This document shows, piece by piece, positions 52,138-60,846 of a DNA stretch of 64,000 bases. The notes beneath the pieces were generated by a model, which was given only the letters and a program-made list of their open reading frames with translations, did no database searches and was not told the origin of the DNA. Source of the DNA: Burkholderia sp. Ax-1719. Lineage in GTDB: Bacteria > Pseudomonadota > Gammaproteobacteria > Burkholderiales > Burkholderiaceae. The stretch is from positions 34,383 through 98,382 of the forward strand of contig NZ_VWWJ01000026.1 of assembly GCF_011753055.1 (NCBI RefSeq), written 5' to 3'. Position numbers and translations under genes: made by a program. Within the stretch, counting starts at the first letter, position 1; every line of letters begins with the position of its first letter.

Positions 52138-53852
52138 CATGCGTCGGGCGGAACGCCCATCATTTGCAGCGTACCTTGCATCACGCCCGAGAACACCGGG
52201 CCCGCAACGGTGCCGCCATAAAACGACCCGCCCGCCGGATCGTCGATCATGACGGCGACGATCACACGCGGCGCGCTCATCGGCGCCATGCCGACAAACA
52301 GCGCGCGATAGCGGTTCTTCGCGTAGCCTGCGCCGATCTGCTTGCGCGCCGTGCCGGTCTTGCCGCCGACGCGATAGCCTTCGACATTGGCCGCGCGGCC
52401 CGTGCCGCCTTCACGCGTGGCCGATTCCAGCATGGCGCGTAAAGCGGCCGCCGATGCCGGCGTGGTGACCGTGCGCGGCTGCGTCGCGGCGGAACCGGGC
52501 GCGCTGTCATGCAGCAGCTTCGCGGGATACATCGTGCCGTCGCCGGCATACGCCGTGTAGACCTGCGCGATCTGCAGCAGCGAAGCCGACAGCCCATATC
52601 CATAGGCCATGGTCGCCTGCTCGATCGGACGCCAGCGCGCCCACGGTCGCACGCGGCCCGCCGCGGCGCCGGGGAAGGTCACTTCGGGCCGCAAGCCAAG
52701 ACCATAGTCCTGATACTTGTTCCAGATGGTCTGAGCGGGCAGGTTGAGCGCCATCTTCGCAAGCGCGATATTGCTCGACTTCTGGATCGCCTCGGCCACC
52801 GTCATGCGACCGTGGTTCGAGGTGTCGTGGATCACGGCGGGACCGATGCGGAAGGTGCCGGGCGTCGTATCGATGAGGGTGTTGGCGTTGACCTTGCGCA
52901 AATCCATCGAGAGCGCCGCGACCACCGGTTTGATCGTCGAGCCCGGCTCGAACGTGTCGATCACGGCGCGGTTGCGTAGCTGACGGCCCGTGAGGCGCGA
53001 GCGGTTGTTCGGATCGAACGACGGCCAGTTCGCGAGCGCGAGAATATCGCCGTTCTGCGCGTCCAGCACCACGACACTGCCGGCTTCCGCGTGATGCTTC
53101 GCAACGGCGGCCTTCAGCTGCGAATAAGCGAGCTGCTGCACGCGGCGGTCGATGGTGAGCTGCACTGTGTCGCCGTTGTGCGGCTGGATGCGCTCGCTCG
53201 GCTCCGAAATCACGCGGCCCAGCCGGTCGCGGATCACTTCGCGTTGCCCCGGCGTGCCGTGCAGGCGCTTATCCGCGGCCAGCTCGACGCCTTCCTGGCC
53301 CTTATCTTCGACGTCGGTAAAGCCCACCACGTGTGCGGCGGATTCGCCTTCGGGATAGAAGCGTTTGGAATCGGCGATCAGCGTGATGCCGCCGGTGGCC
53401 ATTTCGTCGATATGGGCGGCGGTTTCGGCGTCCACCTGGCGCTTGAGCAGCACGAACGAGCGCTCGGGCGGCAGACGGTGGCGCAGCTCGGAAACCGGCA
53501 TGTCGAGCAGTTTCGCCAGCGGGCCGTGTGCCGCTTCGTCGAGCAGTTTCGGATTGGCCCAGATTTCGAACGTTTCCAGGCTCACGGCAAGCAGCGCGCC
53601 GTTGCGGTCGACGATGCGCCCGCGCATGGCGTCGAGTTCGAGCGTGCGCTGATAGCGCTTTTGCCCCTGCTTGACGTAAAAACCGTGATTGACGACCTGA
53701 ACCCAGAGCGCGCGGCCCGCGAGTGCGGCGAAGGCCGCAAAGGTGATAAACACGACAAGCTTCGAGCGCCACGCGGGCAATTGCGGCGCCAGCATCGGAT
53801 GTCGGGTCGCGGTGGCGTGCGGATCGCGCGGCGGTTTCCTGGAACGGATCAT
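52137..53852 (-). CDS. FtsI/PBP3-like class B penicillin-binding protein
   Basis: A 571-residue monofunctional transpeptidase that cross-links septal peptidoglycan. One helix (VVFITFAAFAALAGRALWV, about 33-51) anchors it. The N-terminal dimerisation module contains the conserved RGRIVDRNGALLA. The catalytic motifs are complete: STIK (Ser305, Lys308), SSN (359-361) and KTGT (498-501). It is the size and order of FtsI but lies outside a division-and-cell-wall gene cluster, with no ftsL or murE neighbour, so it is a second FtsI-type enzyme. Burkholderia are known to carry such extra PBP3 homologues, some linked to beta-lactam response. Its expression is not deducible. Confidence 0.9.
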   Translation of the reverse strand: MIRSRKPPRDPHATATRHPMLAPQLPAWRSKLVVFITFAAFAALAGRALWVQVVNHGFYVKQGQKRYQRTLELDAMRGRIVDRNGALLAVSLETFEIWANPKLLDEAAHGPLAKLLDMPVSELRHRLPPERSFVLLKRQVDAETAAHIDEMATGGITLIADSKRFYPEGESAAHVVGFTDVEDKGQEGVELAADKRLHGTPGQREVIRDRLGRVISEPSERIQPHNGDTVQLTIDRRVQQLAYSQLKAAVAKHHAEAGSVVVLDAQNGDILALANWPSFDPNNRSRLTGRQLRNRAVIDTFEPGSTIKPVVAALSMDLRKVNANTLIDTTPGTFRIGPAVIHDTSNHGRMTVAEAIQKSSNIALAKMALNLPAQTIWNKYQDYGLGLRPEVTFPGAAAGRVRPWARWRPIEQATMAYGYGLSASLLQIAQVYTAYAGDGTMYPAKLLHDSAPGSAATQPRTVTTPASAAALRAMLESATREGGTGRAANVEGYRVGGKTGTARKQIGAGYAKNRYRALFVGMAPMSAPRVIVAVMIDDPAGGSFYGGTVAGPVFSGVMQGTLQMMGVPPDA

Positions 53853-54041
53853 CGGGGTGGAGCAGGGGGTGGCTAGAATATTATTGTAAACATAGAGTAA
53901 TTAAAATGAAATTTTAGGTGGCAATTCATTGTTCGAACGTGAGCGTTTTTGCGTAGCCTCAGGAAAACGCCAATACGCACAGAGGAAAATTGCCGGACGC
54001 AGCGCCTTACCCTAAAGTAAGGACATTCCACGGAGATCGAT

Positions 54042-54287
54042 ATGGCTTCCGCAACGTTGACATCAAAGGGGCAGATCACCATACCTGCCGATGTACGCAC
54101 GCACCTGGGACTTTCAACTGGCGACCGCGTTGAATTCATCCTCAATGAAGCGACGGGACATTACGAAGTCGTGCCAGCCACCTGTTCAGTGACTTCGCTT
54201 AAAGGCATCGTGCGTAAGCCACGCAAAGCGGTGACGATTGAAGAAATGAACGAGGTCATTGCCCGGCAAGGCAGCGCCTCGCGATGA
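54042..54287 (+). CDS. vapB: AbrB/SpoVT-type antitoxin (VapB)
   Basis: An 81-residue DNA-binding swapped-hairpin protein. The N-terminal pattern ATLTSKGQITIPADVRTHLG and the following GDRVEFI are typical of AbrB/MazE-like antitoxins. It should neutralise the PIN toxin encoded next and repress their shared promoter. GGAG lies nine bases upstream. The stop overlaps the toxin start by ATGA. The 189-base gap before it is AT-rich and should hold the promoter. Confidence 0.9.
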   Translation: MASATLTSKGQITIPADVRTHLGLSTGDRVEFILNEATGHYEVVPATCSVTSLKGIVRKPRKAVTIEEMNEVIARQGSASR

Positions 54288-54679
54288 TTGGCCTCGATAC
54301 CAATGTCCTCGTGCGCTATTTTGCTCAGGACGACCCCGTTCAGTCGAGAAAGGCGACCGCCCTGATCGAATCGCTGACTGCAGAGCAGCCCGGCTACATC
54401 ACGCAGGTGGCGCTTATCGAAACGGTGTGGGTGCTCGCGCGCGCCTATGACCTGGGTCGCGAAGAGATCGTGCACGTGATCGAGACAGTGCTGAGAGCAC
54501 GCGAACTGATTGTCGAGGTGGCAGAGACCGTCTGGAAGGCCGTGCGGGTCTATGCGGGATCTTCAGCCGATTTCGCCGACTGCTTGATCGAGCGGAGTTG
54601 CCACGACGCGCAGTGTGAATACACGGCGACATTCGATACCAAAGCCGCCAAAACTGCGAGCATGAAACTTATTAAGTAG
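54284..54679 (+). CDS. vapC: PIN-domain ribonuclease toxin (VapC)
   Basis: A 131-residue PIN-domain protein, in the family that cuts tRNA or other RNA with a metal-dependent active site. The conserved acidic residues are present: Asp5 (GLDTNVLVR), Glu46 (LIETVWVL), Asp96/Asp99 (SADFADCLIE) and Asp118 (TFDTKAAK). It overlaps the AbrB-type antitoxin gene by four bases. The pair looks like an intact VapBC module. The RNA target is unknown. Confidence 0.9.
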   Translation: MIGLDTNVLVRYFAQDDPVQSRKATALIESLTAEQPGYITQVALIETVWVLARAYDLGREEIVHVIETVLRARELIVEVAETVWKAVRVYAGSSADFADCLIERSCHDAQCEYTATFDTKAAKTASMKLIK

Positions 54680-54723
54680 GGGCGTCACCGCGTCCCCCGA
54701 TCCGCGGCGTCCCCCACACATGT

Positions 54724-56271
54724 TCACGCCATCGCCGGCAGCCTGAAGCTCGCAATCGACTCGCGCAGCCCGCTCACCTGATCCTTGAGCGAATGTGCCG
54801 CCGCCGCAGCCTCTTCCACCAGCGCCGCGTTCTGCTGCGTCACCTGATCCATCTCGCCCACCGCGCGATTGACCTGTTCGATGCCCGCGCTTTGTTCGCG
54901 CGAGGCGTTGCTGATCTCTTCGAGAATCTCATGCACGCGCCGCACGGACTGGACGATTTCACTCATCGTCGTGCCCGCGTTGGTCACGAGTTGCTGGCCT
55001 TCGGTGACGGTGCCGGTCGACTTCTCGATCAGCGCCTTGATCTCCTTCGCCGCAGCTGCCGAGCGCTGCGCGAGGCTGCGCACTTCCGCCGCGACCACCG
55101 CGAAGCCGCGTCCCTGTTCGCCCGCGCGCGCCGCTTCCACCGCCGCGTTGAGCGCGAGGATATTGGTCTGGAAGGCGATACCGTCGATTACGCCGATGAT
55201 GTCGCCAATCTGCTGCGAGCTGTGCGTGATGTCGCCCATCGTGCGCACCACGTCGTCCACGACGACGCTGCCGCGCGTGGCGACGTCGGCGGCCTGGCTG
55301 GCGAGCGTGGCTGCGTGCTGCGCGCTATCCGCGTTCTGACGCACGTTGGCCGTCATCTGGTCCATGCTCGACGCGGTTTGCACCAGCGCGGCCGCCTGTT
55401 CTTCGGTGCGTTGCGAAAGGTCGGTGTTGCCCGCGGCGATTTCGTTGGCGCCCACGTTGATGTTTTCCGCGCCGCTGCGCACGCGCGCGACCGTCTGCAC
55501 CAGCGCGCCCTGCATGGTGGCGAGCGCGCGCATCAGGCTGTGATCGTTCGCCCCGTGCACCTCGACGCGCGAGGTGAGATCGCCCTGGGCGATGCGATTG
55601 GCCGTTTCCACCGCGGTTTCCAGTTCGCCGCCGATGCTGCCGCGCACGCTCTTCACCACGAACACCATTACCACGGTCGCCGCGCCGCCCAGCACGAAGG
55701 TCACGAGCACCCAGCGCAGCAGGCTGCTGTAGAACGCGGCGCTCACGTCGTCCATATACATGCCGGTGACGATCACCCAGTCCCACGGCGCAAAGCGATT
55801 GCCAAAGCTCAGCTTCGGCACGGGTTCGCTATGACCGGGCTTGGACCAGAGGTAGTTGACGAAGCCGCCGCCCGGCTGGTTGGCCGCTTCGGAAAGCGCC
55901 GTGAAAACATGTTTGCCCGAAGGATCGGCGAAATCGGTGAGCGCCTTGCCGTTCAGCTCGGGCTTGATCGGATGCATCAGCATCACGGCCTGCGAGTTGT
56001 TGATGCTCAGATAACCGTCCTTGCCATAACGGATCGAACCGATCACGGCGAGCGCCTGTTTTTGCGCATCGGCTTCGGGCATGACGTTGTGCTGCGAGAG
56101 GCCGTAATAGTAGTTGGCGATGCTGGTGGCTTCGTCCACGAGCGTCGTCAGTTGCGCGCGGCGTTCGCGGATCATGCCGTCGCGGCTTTGCCATGCGCCG
56201 AAGGCAACGATCAGAAGCAGGCCGATCCAGAGGATCGCGATCATCGAGCGGAGTTTCTTGTTGAGAGTCAT
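54724..56271 (-). CDS. Methyl-accepting chemotaxis protein with single Cache sensor
   Basis: A 515-residue chemoreceptor. The N-terminal helix (about residues 9-27) and another near 190-210 flank a short periplasmic sCache_2-type domain (YYYGLSQHNVMPEADAQKQA, YLSINNSQAVMLMHPI, WDWVIVTGMYMDDV). The HAMP domain follows, then the signalling hairpin with tip IDGIAFQTNILALNAAVEAA and EVRSLAQRSAAAAKEIK. sCache_2 receptors often sense short carboxylates. It lacks a CheR-binding pentapeptide. No chemotaxis operon is close by. Confidence 0.92.
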   Translation of the reverse strand: MTLNKKLRSMIAILWIGLLLIVAFGAWQSRDGMIRERRAQLTTLVDEATSIANYYYGLSQHNVMPEADAQKQALAVIGSIRYGKDGYLSINNSQAVMLMHPIKPELNGKALTDFADPSGKHVFTALSEAANQPGGGFVNYLWSKPGHSEPVPKLSFGNRFAPWDWVIVTGMYMDDVSAAFYSSLLRWVLVTFVLGGAATVVMVFVVKSVRGSIGGELETAVETANRIAQGDLTSRVEVHGANDHSLMRALATMQGALVQTVARVRSGAENINVGANEIAAGNTDLSQRTEEQAAALVQTASSMDQMTANVRQNADSAQHAATLASQAADVATRGSVVVDDVVRTMGDITHSSQQIGDIIGVIDGIAFQTNILALNAAVEAARAGEQGRGFAVVAAEVRSLAQRSAAAAKEIKALIEKSTGTVTEGQQLVTNAGTTMSEIVQSVRRVHEILEEISNASREQSAGIEQVNRAVGEMDQVTQQNAALVEEAAAAAHSLKDQVSGLRESIASFRLPAMA

Positions 56272-56774
56272 CGTCTGCTTGGTCGGTCAGAGGGGCGTGG
56301 GGCTTCTAGCCAGCTTTTCATCCAGCGAATGGGACGCTTCGCCTTCCTGTGTTTACGGCCTGCACAAACCGCCGCGTGACCTGGGACGAACCCTGTTTCC
56401 TCTTAGGAAACCAACGCTCTTGTAGAGCACCATTTGGCTTGCCGCGAAAGTGCACAAAAAATGGCGCAAAAAGCCTTTAAAAGCCACAAATTTCACTGCA
56501 ACACCATGATTTGCCACTTCTGGTGGGGATCGACGGCAAGTGCGAATCATTTCCGCTATAGTCGCGGCTTCGGCCCAAAGCCAGCGCTGTTTTTTGACTC
56601 GTTTTAATGAGTCTTTGCATCGATCGCCGCCTTGAATTCCACATTTAATGGCAGCCACAAAAATCGATTTGCGCATTGGCGATCCACGGGCCAGAAACCG
56701 GTTTAACCAACGATGCGACGCACGCGACGCAGCCTTTTAAAGCGCGGCGCGACGACGTCCACTGGAGTAAAAAA
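56272..56774. other. Divergent intergenic region, chemoreceptor / phosphonate operon
   Basis: This 503-base gap separates two divergent units and should hold both promoters. Near 56596-56613 a short AT-rich hairpin (GACTC / GAGTC around GTTTTAAT) follows a T-run. No gene, flagellar promoter or phosphate box was recognised. Confidence 0.45.
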
Positions 56775-58493
56775 ATGAACGCACGCGAACCCTCGATGGT
56801 TTCCAACGCACTTCCGACTTCGGCCACCTCGCGCAGCGCACGCCTGCGTCAGATGCTGTTGAGCAACGAACTCGAATTCCTGATGGAAGCGCACAACGGT
56901 CTGTCCGCGCGTATCGCGCGCGAAGCGGGCTTCAAGGCAATCTGGGGTTCGGGCCTATCGATTTCGGCGCAGTTTGGCGTGCGTGACAACAACGAAGCGA
57001 GCTGGACGCAGGTGGTCGATAACCTCGAATTCATGGCCGACGCCAGCGATCTGCCGATCCTGCTGGACGGCGACACCGGCTACGGCAACTTCAACAACGT
57101 GCGCCGCCTCGTGCGCAAGCTCGAACAGCGCGGCATCGCCGGCGTCTGTATCGAAGACAAGGTGTTCCCGAAGACCAACAGCTTCATCGGCGGCGAAGCG
57201 CAACCGCTCGCCGACATCGACGAATTCTGCGGCAAGATCAAGGCGGGCAAGGACTCGCAGACGGACGAGAATTTCTCGATCGTCGCACGCGTGGAAGCGC
57301 TGATCGCCGGCTGGGGCATGGACGAAGCGCTCAAGCGCGCCGAAGCCTATCGCCAGGCAGGCGCGGACGCGATCCTGATCCACAGCAAGCTCTCGAAAGC
57401 TGACGAGATCCTCACGTTTGCACGCGAATGGGCAGGCCGCGGTCCGCTCGTGATCGTGCCGACCAAGTACTACAGCACGCCCACCGACGTGTTCCGCAAG
57501 GCGGGTATCAGCACGATCATCTGGGCAAATCACCAGATCCGCGCAGCCGTTTCGGCGATGCAGGCCGTGACCAAGACGATCTACGAAACGCAAACGCTCG
57601 TCGACGTCGAAGACCGCATTGCTACGGTCAACGAAATTTTCCGTCTGCAGGACGCCGACGAATACTCGGAAGCCGAAAACCGTTACCTGTCGACCACGCG
57701 TTCGGCGGGCTCGGCGATCGTGCTGGCGGCCAGCCGCGGATCGGGCCTCGACGCCGTCACCGAAGACAAGCCGAAGGTCATGCTGCCGGTCGCGGGCAAG
57801 CCGCTGCTGCGCTGGCTGGTCGACGCGTTCAAGAAGGAAGCGATCAACGACATCACGGTGGTGGGCGGTTACAAGGCCGAAGCGATCGACACGGCCGGCA
57901 TCAAGCTCGCGCGCAACGAACGCTATGCGCAGACCAACGAACTCGCCTCGCTCGCGTGCGCCGTCAATGCGCTCGACAACGACACGGTGATTTCGTACGG
58001 CGATCTGCTGTTCCGCAGCTACATCCTGCGCGATCTGGTGGATAGCGATGCCGAATTCAGCGTCGTGATCGACTCGTCGCCGGCATCGGAAAACGCCAGC
58101 GTGCGCGACTTCGCATGGTGCTCGGCGGGCGACGATCGCGGTCTGTTCGGCAACAAGGTGTATCTGCAACGCGTGTCGTCGGATGAGGCATCGCAAGCCA
58201 CCGCGCCGAGCGGCCGCTGGATCGGTCTCACGAGCGTGCGCGGCGCGGGCCGCGACAAGCTCAAGGCCAAGATTGCGCAACTGCAGACGCGCGCCGATTT
58301 CGACTCGCTCGACATGCCGGCGCTGCTCAATGCGCTGATCGAAGACGGCGAGAAGATCGAAGTGCAATACGTGCGCGGCCACTGGCGCGGCGTGAACGAC
58401 CTCGAAGACTTCCGTCGCGCGGGTGATTTCGCGCACGCACAAACGCCGATCGGCGGCGGCACGGCAGGCGCGAAGCCGGAGGCCAAGGCATGA
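56775..58493 (+). CDS. pepM: Phosphoenolpyruvate mutase fused to a nucleotidyltransferase-like domain
   Basis: PEP mutase makes the C-P bond: PEP to phosphonopyruvate, the entry to nearly all natural phosphonates. The catalytic signature EDKVFPKTNS (Glu127-Ser136) fits the diagnostic EDKxxxxxNS of true mutases. The N-terminal ~300 residues form the TIM barrel. Residues about 313-572 look like a sugar/CTP nucleotidyltransferase (KPKVMLPVAGKPLLRWLVD), comparable with PntC-type aminoethylphosphonate cytidylyltransferases. Its signature reads LAASRGSGL instead of LAAGxGxRL: Gly to Ser at 320 and Arg to Gly at 324. The start at 56775 has GGAG upstream. It overlaps the decarboxylase gene by four bases. 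Confidence 0.93.
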   Translation: MNAREPSMVSNALPTSATSRSARLRQMLLSNELEFLMEAHNGLSARIAREAGFKAIWGSGLSISAQFGVRDNNEASWTQVVDNLEFMADASDLPILLDGDTGYGNFNNVRRLVRKLEQRGIAGVCIEDKVFPKTNSFIGGEAQPLADIDEFCGKIKAGKDSQTDENFSIVARVEALIAGWGMDEALKRAEAYRQAGADAILIHSKLSKADEILTFAREWAGRGPLVIVPTKYYSTPTDVFRKAGISTIIWANHQIRAAVSAMQAVTKTIYETQTLVDVEDRIATVNEIFRLQDADEYSEAENRYLSTTRSAGSAIVLAASRGSGLDAVTEDKPKVMLPVAGKPLLRWLVDAFKKEAINDITVVGGYKAEAIDTAGIKLARNERYAQTNELASLACAVNALDNDTVISYGDLLFRSYILRDLVDSDAEFSVVIDSSPASENASVRDFAWCSAGDDRGLFGNKVYLQRVSSDEASQATAPSGRWIGLTSVRGAGRDKLKAKIAQLQTRADFDSLDMPALLNALIEDGEKIEVQYVRGHWRGVNDLEDFRRAGDFAHAQTPIGGGTAGAKPEAKA

Positions 58494-59677
58494 TCGAAGC
58501 AGCACAGTTTGTCGAAGCGGCGCGCGAGCGCGGCTTCGAATGGTACGCAGGCGTGCCGTGCTCGTACCTCACGCCGTTCATCAACTACGTGCTGCAGGAC
58601 GATACGCTGCATTACGTCTCGGCGGCCAATGAAGGCGACGCGGTCGCGCTGGTGGCGGGCGTGGCGCTCGCGGGCAAACGCGGCATCGCGATGATGCAGA
58701 ATTCGGGTCTCGGCAATGCGGTGAGCCCGCTGACGTCGCTCACCTGGACCTTCCGTCTGCCGCAACTGCTGATCGTGACGTGGCGCGGCCAGCCCGGCGT
58801 CGCCGATGAGCCGCAGCACGCGCTGATGGGCCCGGTCACGCCGCAGATGCTCGACACGATGGAGATTCCCTGGGAGCTGTTCCCCACGGAAGCCGACCAG
58901 ATCGCGCCCGCGCTCGAACGCGCCGTCAAGCACATGGACGAAACGGGCCGCCCGTACGCGCTCGTGATGCAGAAGGGCAGCGTGGCGTCGTACGAACTCA
59001 AGGGCGGCGGCGCGATGCCCGCGAAGCATGCGCTGCCGGTCGCGCAGTCGAAGTTCACGGGCCGTGGCTACGACGAACTGCCGACGCGCCAGCAGGCGCT
59101 CGAACGCGTGATCGCCGCAACGCCCGCCGAATCGACGGTCGTGGTGGCATCGACGGGCTTCTGCGGCCGCGAACTCTACGCCATCGACGATCGTTCGAAC
59201 CAGCTGTACATGGTTGGCTCGATGGGCTGCGTGACGCCGTTCGCGCTCGGTCTTGCGCTCGCGCGTCCGGATCTGAACGTGGTCGCGCTCGACGGCGACG
59301 GCGCGGCGCTCATGCGCATGGGCGCGTTCGCGACGCTCGGCGCTTATGGTCCGTCGAACCTCACGCACGTGCTGCTCGATAACGGCGCGCACGATTCGAC
59401 CGGCGGTCAGGCCACCGTCTCGCAGCAGGTTTCGTTCGCGAACGTGGCCGCCGCATGCGGTTACGCCGATGCCGTGGAAGGCGACGAACTCGCCACGCTC
59501 GACGCCGTGTTGGCCGCCGCGCAGGATCGCGCAAAGGGCGCAAGCGGCGTCGCGGGCACGCGTTTCGTATGCCTGACGATCAAGCGCGGCACGCCCGACG
59601 GCCTGCCGCGCCCGACCATCACGCCGCCCGACGTCAAGACGCGTCTGATGCGCCACATCGGCGCTGCCGCTCATTAA
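58490..59677 (+). CDS. ppd: Phosphonopyruvate decarboxylase
   Basis: A thiamine-diphosphate enzyme that pulls the unfavourable mutase reaction forward by converting phosphonopyruvate to phosphonoacetaldehyde. The N-terminal pyrimidine-binding domain has the conserved catalytic Glu region (SAANEGDAVALVAGVAL). The C-terminal diphosphate-binding motif is GDGAALMRMG...LLDNGAHDSTGGQ, with the DN pair placed as in phosphonopyruvate decarboxylases. Length 395 fits. It is translationally coupled to pepM (ATGA) and followed 13 bases on by the transaminase. Confidence 0.94.
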   Translation: MIEAAQFVEAARERGFEWYAGVPCSYLTPFINYVLQDDTLHYVSAANEGDAVALVAGVALAGKRGIAMMQNSGLGNAVSPLTSLTWTFRLPQLLIVTWRGQPGVADEPQHALMGPVTPQMLDTMEIPWELFPTEADQIAPALERAVKHMDETGRPYALVMQKGSVASYELKGGGAMPAKHALPVAQSKFTGRGYDELPTRQQALERVIAATPAESTVVVASTGFCGRELYAIDDRSNQLYMVGSMGCVTPFALGLALARPDLNVVALDGDGAALMRMGAFATLGAYGPSNLTHVLLDNGAHDSTGGQATVSQQVSFANVAAACGYADAVEGDELATLDAVLAAAQDRAKGASGVAGTRFVCLTIKRGTPDGLPRPTITPPDVKTRLMRHIGAAAH

Positions 59678-59690
59678 GGACACTCAGCCC

Positions 59691-60758
59691 ATGCTGTTGC
59701 TCAATCCCGGCCCGGTCACGCTCACTGAACGCGTGCGTCGCAGCCTGTTGCAGGAAGATTTGTGCCATCGCGAAAGCGAGTTCTTCGACGTGCAGGAAGA
59801 GGCGCGCACGCGTCTCGTCGGCGTCTACGATCTCGATCCGGCGCAGTGGCAAGCGGTGCTCATGACCGGCTCCGGCACGGCGGCGGTCGAAAGCATGATC
59901 GCTTCGCTCGTGCCCGCCAACGGCAAGCTGCTGATCGTCGAAAACGGCGTGTATGGCGAGCGCATCACCGCCATCGCCACGCAGTACGGTATCGCGCATG
60001 AAGTCGTGAAGCATGAGTGGATGGACGCGCCCGACCTTGCGCGTATCACCGCCGCGCTGGACGCCGACAAGTCGATCACGCACGTCGCGATCATTCATCA
60101 CGAAACCACCACGGGCCGTCTGAACGATCTGCGCGCGCTGGGCGAGGCCTGCCGTGCGCGCGGCGTGCAGATGCTTGTCGATGGCGTGAGCAGCTTCGGC
60201 TCGGAAGCGATTGATTTCGACGATACGAGCATCGCCGCTGTGGCCGCGACCGCGAACAAGTGCCTGCACGGCGTGCCTGGCGCGGCCTTCGTGGTAGTGC
60301 GCCGCGCGGCGCTCGCCACGGCTGCTAGCCGCACGTATTACCTCGATCTCAAGCGTCTCGCGACGCTGCAGGATCAGCGCAATACGCCGTTTACGCCGTC
60401 GGTGCACGCGTACTACGCGCTCGTCGAAGCGCTGCGCGAACTCGCCGACGAAGGCGGCTGGAAGGCGCGTCACGCGCGCTATGCGGCGCTCTCCGAGCAG
60501 GTGCGTGCCGGTCTGGCCGCGCGCGGCATGGATTGCGTGCTGCCGAAGGAAGAATCGTCGGTGGTTCTGCGCGCGTTCCGTCTGCCTGCTGGCATCGACT
60601 ATCCGAAGCTGCACGACGCGCTCAAGGCGCGCGGCTTCGTGATCTACGCAGGCCAGGGTGGTTTGTCGAAGGAACTGTTCCGTATCTCGACGATGGGCGA
60701 TATCCACGCCGCCGACGTCGAGCGCCTGCTCGCCTCGTTCGACGAGATCGCGAAGTAA
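59691..60758 (+). CDS. phnW: 2-aminoethylphosphonate:pyruvate aminotransferase
   Basis: A PLP-dependent class V aminotransferase of 355 residues that, in a synthetic direction, makes 2-aminoethylphosphonate from phosphonoacetaldehyde. The N-terminus LLLNPGPVTLTERVRRSL and TGSGTAAVESMIASLVP are typical. The PLP lysine is Lys190 in ATANKCLHGVPG, after VDGVSSFGSEAIDF. The enzyme also works in degradation, but here it follows PEP mutase and the decarboxylase, so it completes a biosynthetic three-step route. It ends at a strong terminator. No transferase that attaches the product to a lipid or sugar is next to it. Confidence 0.94.
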   Translation: MLLLNPGPVTLTERVRRSLLQEDLCHRESEFFDVQEEARTRLVGVYDLDPAQWQAVLMTGSGTAAVESMIASLVPANGKLLIVENGVYGERITAIATQYGIAHEVVKHEWMDAPDLARITAALDADKSITHVAIIHHETTTGRLNDLRALGEACRARGVQMLVDGVSSFGSEAIDFDDTSIAAVAATANKCLHGVPGAAFVVVRRAALATAASRTYYLDLKRLATLQDQRNTPFTPSVHAYYALVEALRELADEGGWKARHARYAALSEQVRAGLAARGMDCVLPKEESSVVLRAFRLPAGIDYPKLHDALKARGFVIYAGQGGLSKELFRISTMGDIHAADVERLLASFDEIAK

Positions 60759-60776
60759 GGCAGCGCCTTAGCCCGT

Positions 60777-60825
60777 AAAAAAGGCCTTGCAGCGAGTGAT
60801 CGCTGCAAGGCCTTTTGTGTTTTTC
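60777..60825 (+). terminator. Intrinsic terminator of the phosphonate operon
   Basis: A perfect 15-bp stem (arms 60781-60795 and 60800-60814, AAGGCCTTGCAGCGA) closes on the tetraloop GTGA and is followed by TTTGTGTTTTT. It also faces the convergent PepSY gene. An A-run before the stem makes it potentially two-way. Confidence 0.9.
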
Positions 60826-60846
60826 GCGCGAGGTTTCTACCGCGAT

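Noticed and set aside
54042..54679. The VapBC pair as something new
   Set aside because: Both proteins fit known AbrB-type antitoxin and PIN toxin families with the standard overlap, so nothing unusual is claimed.
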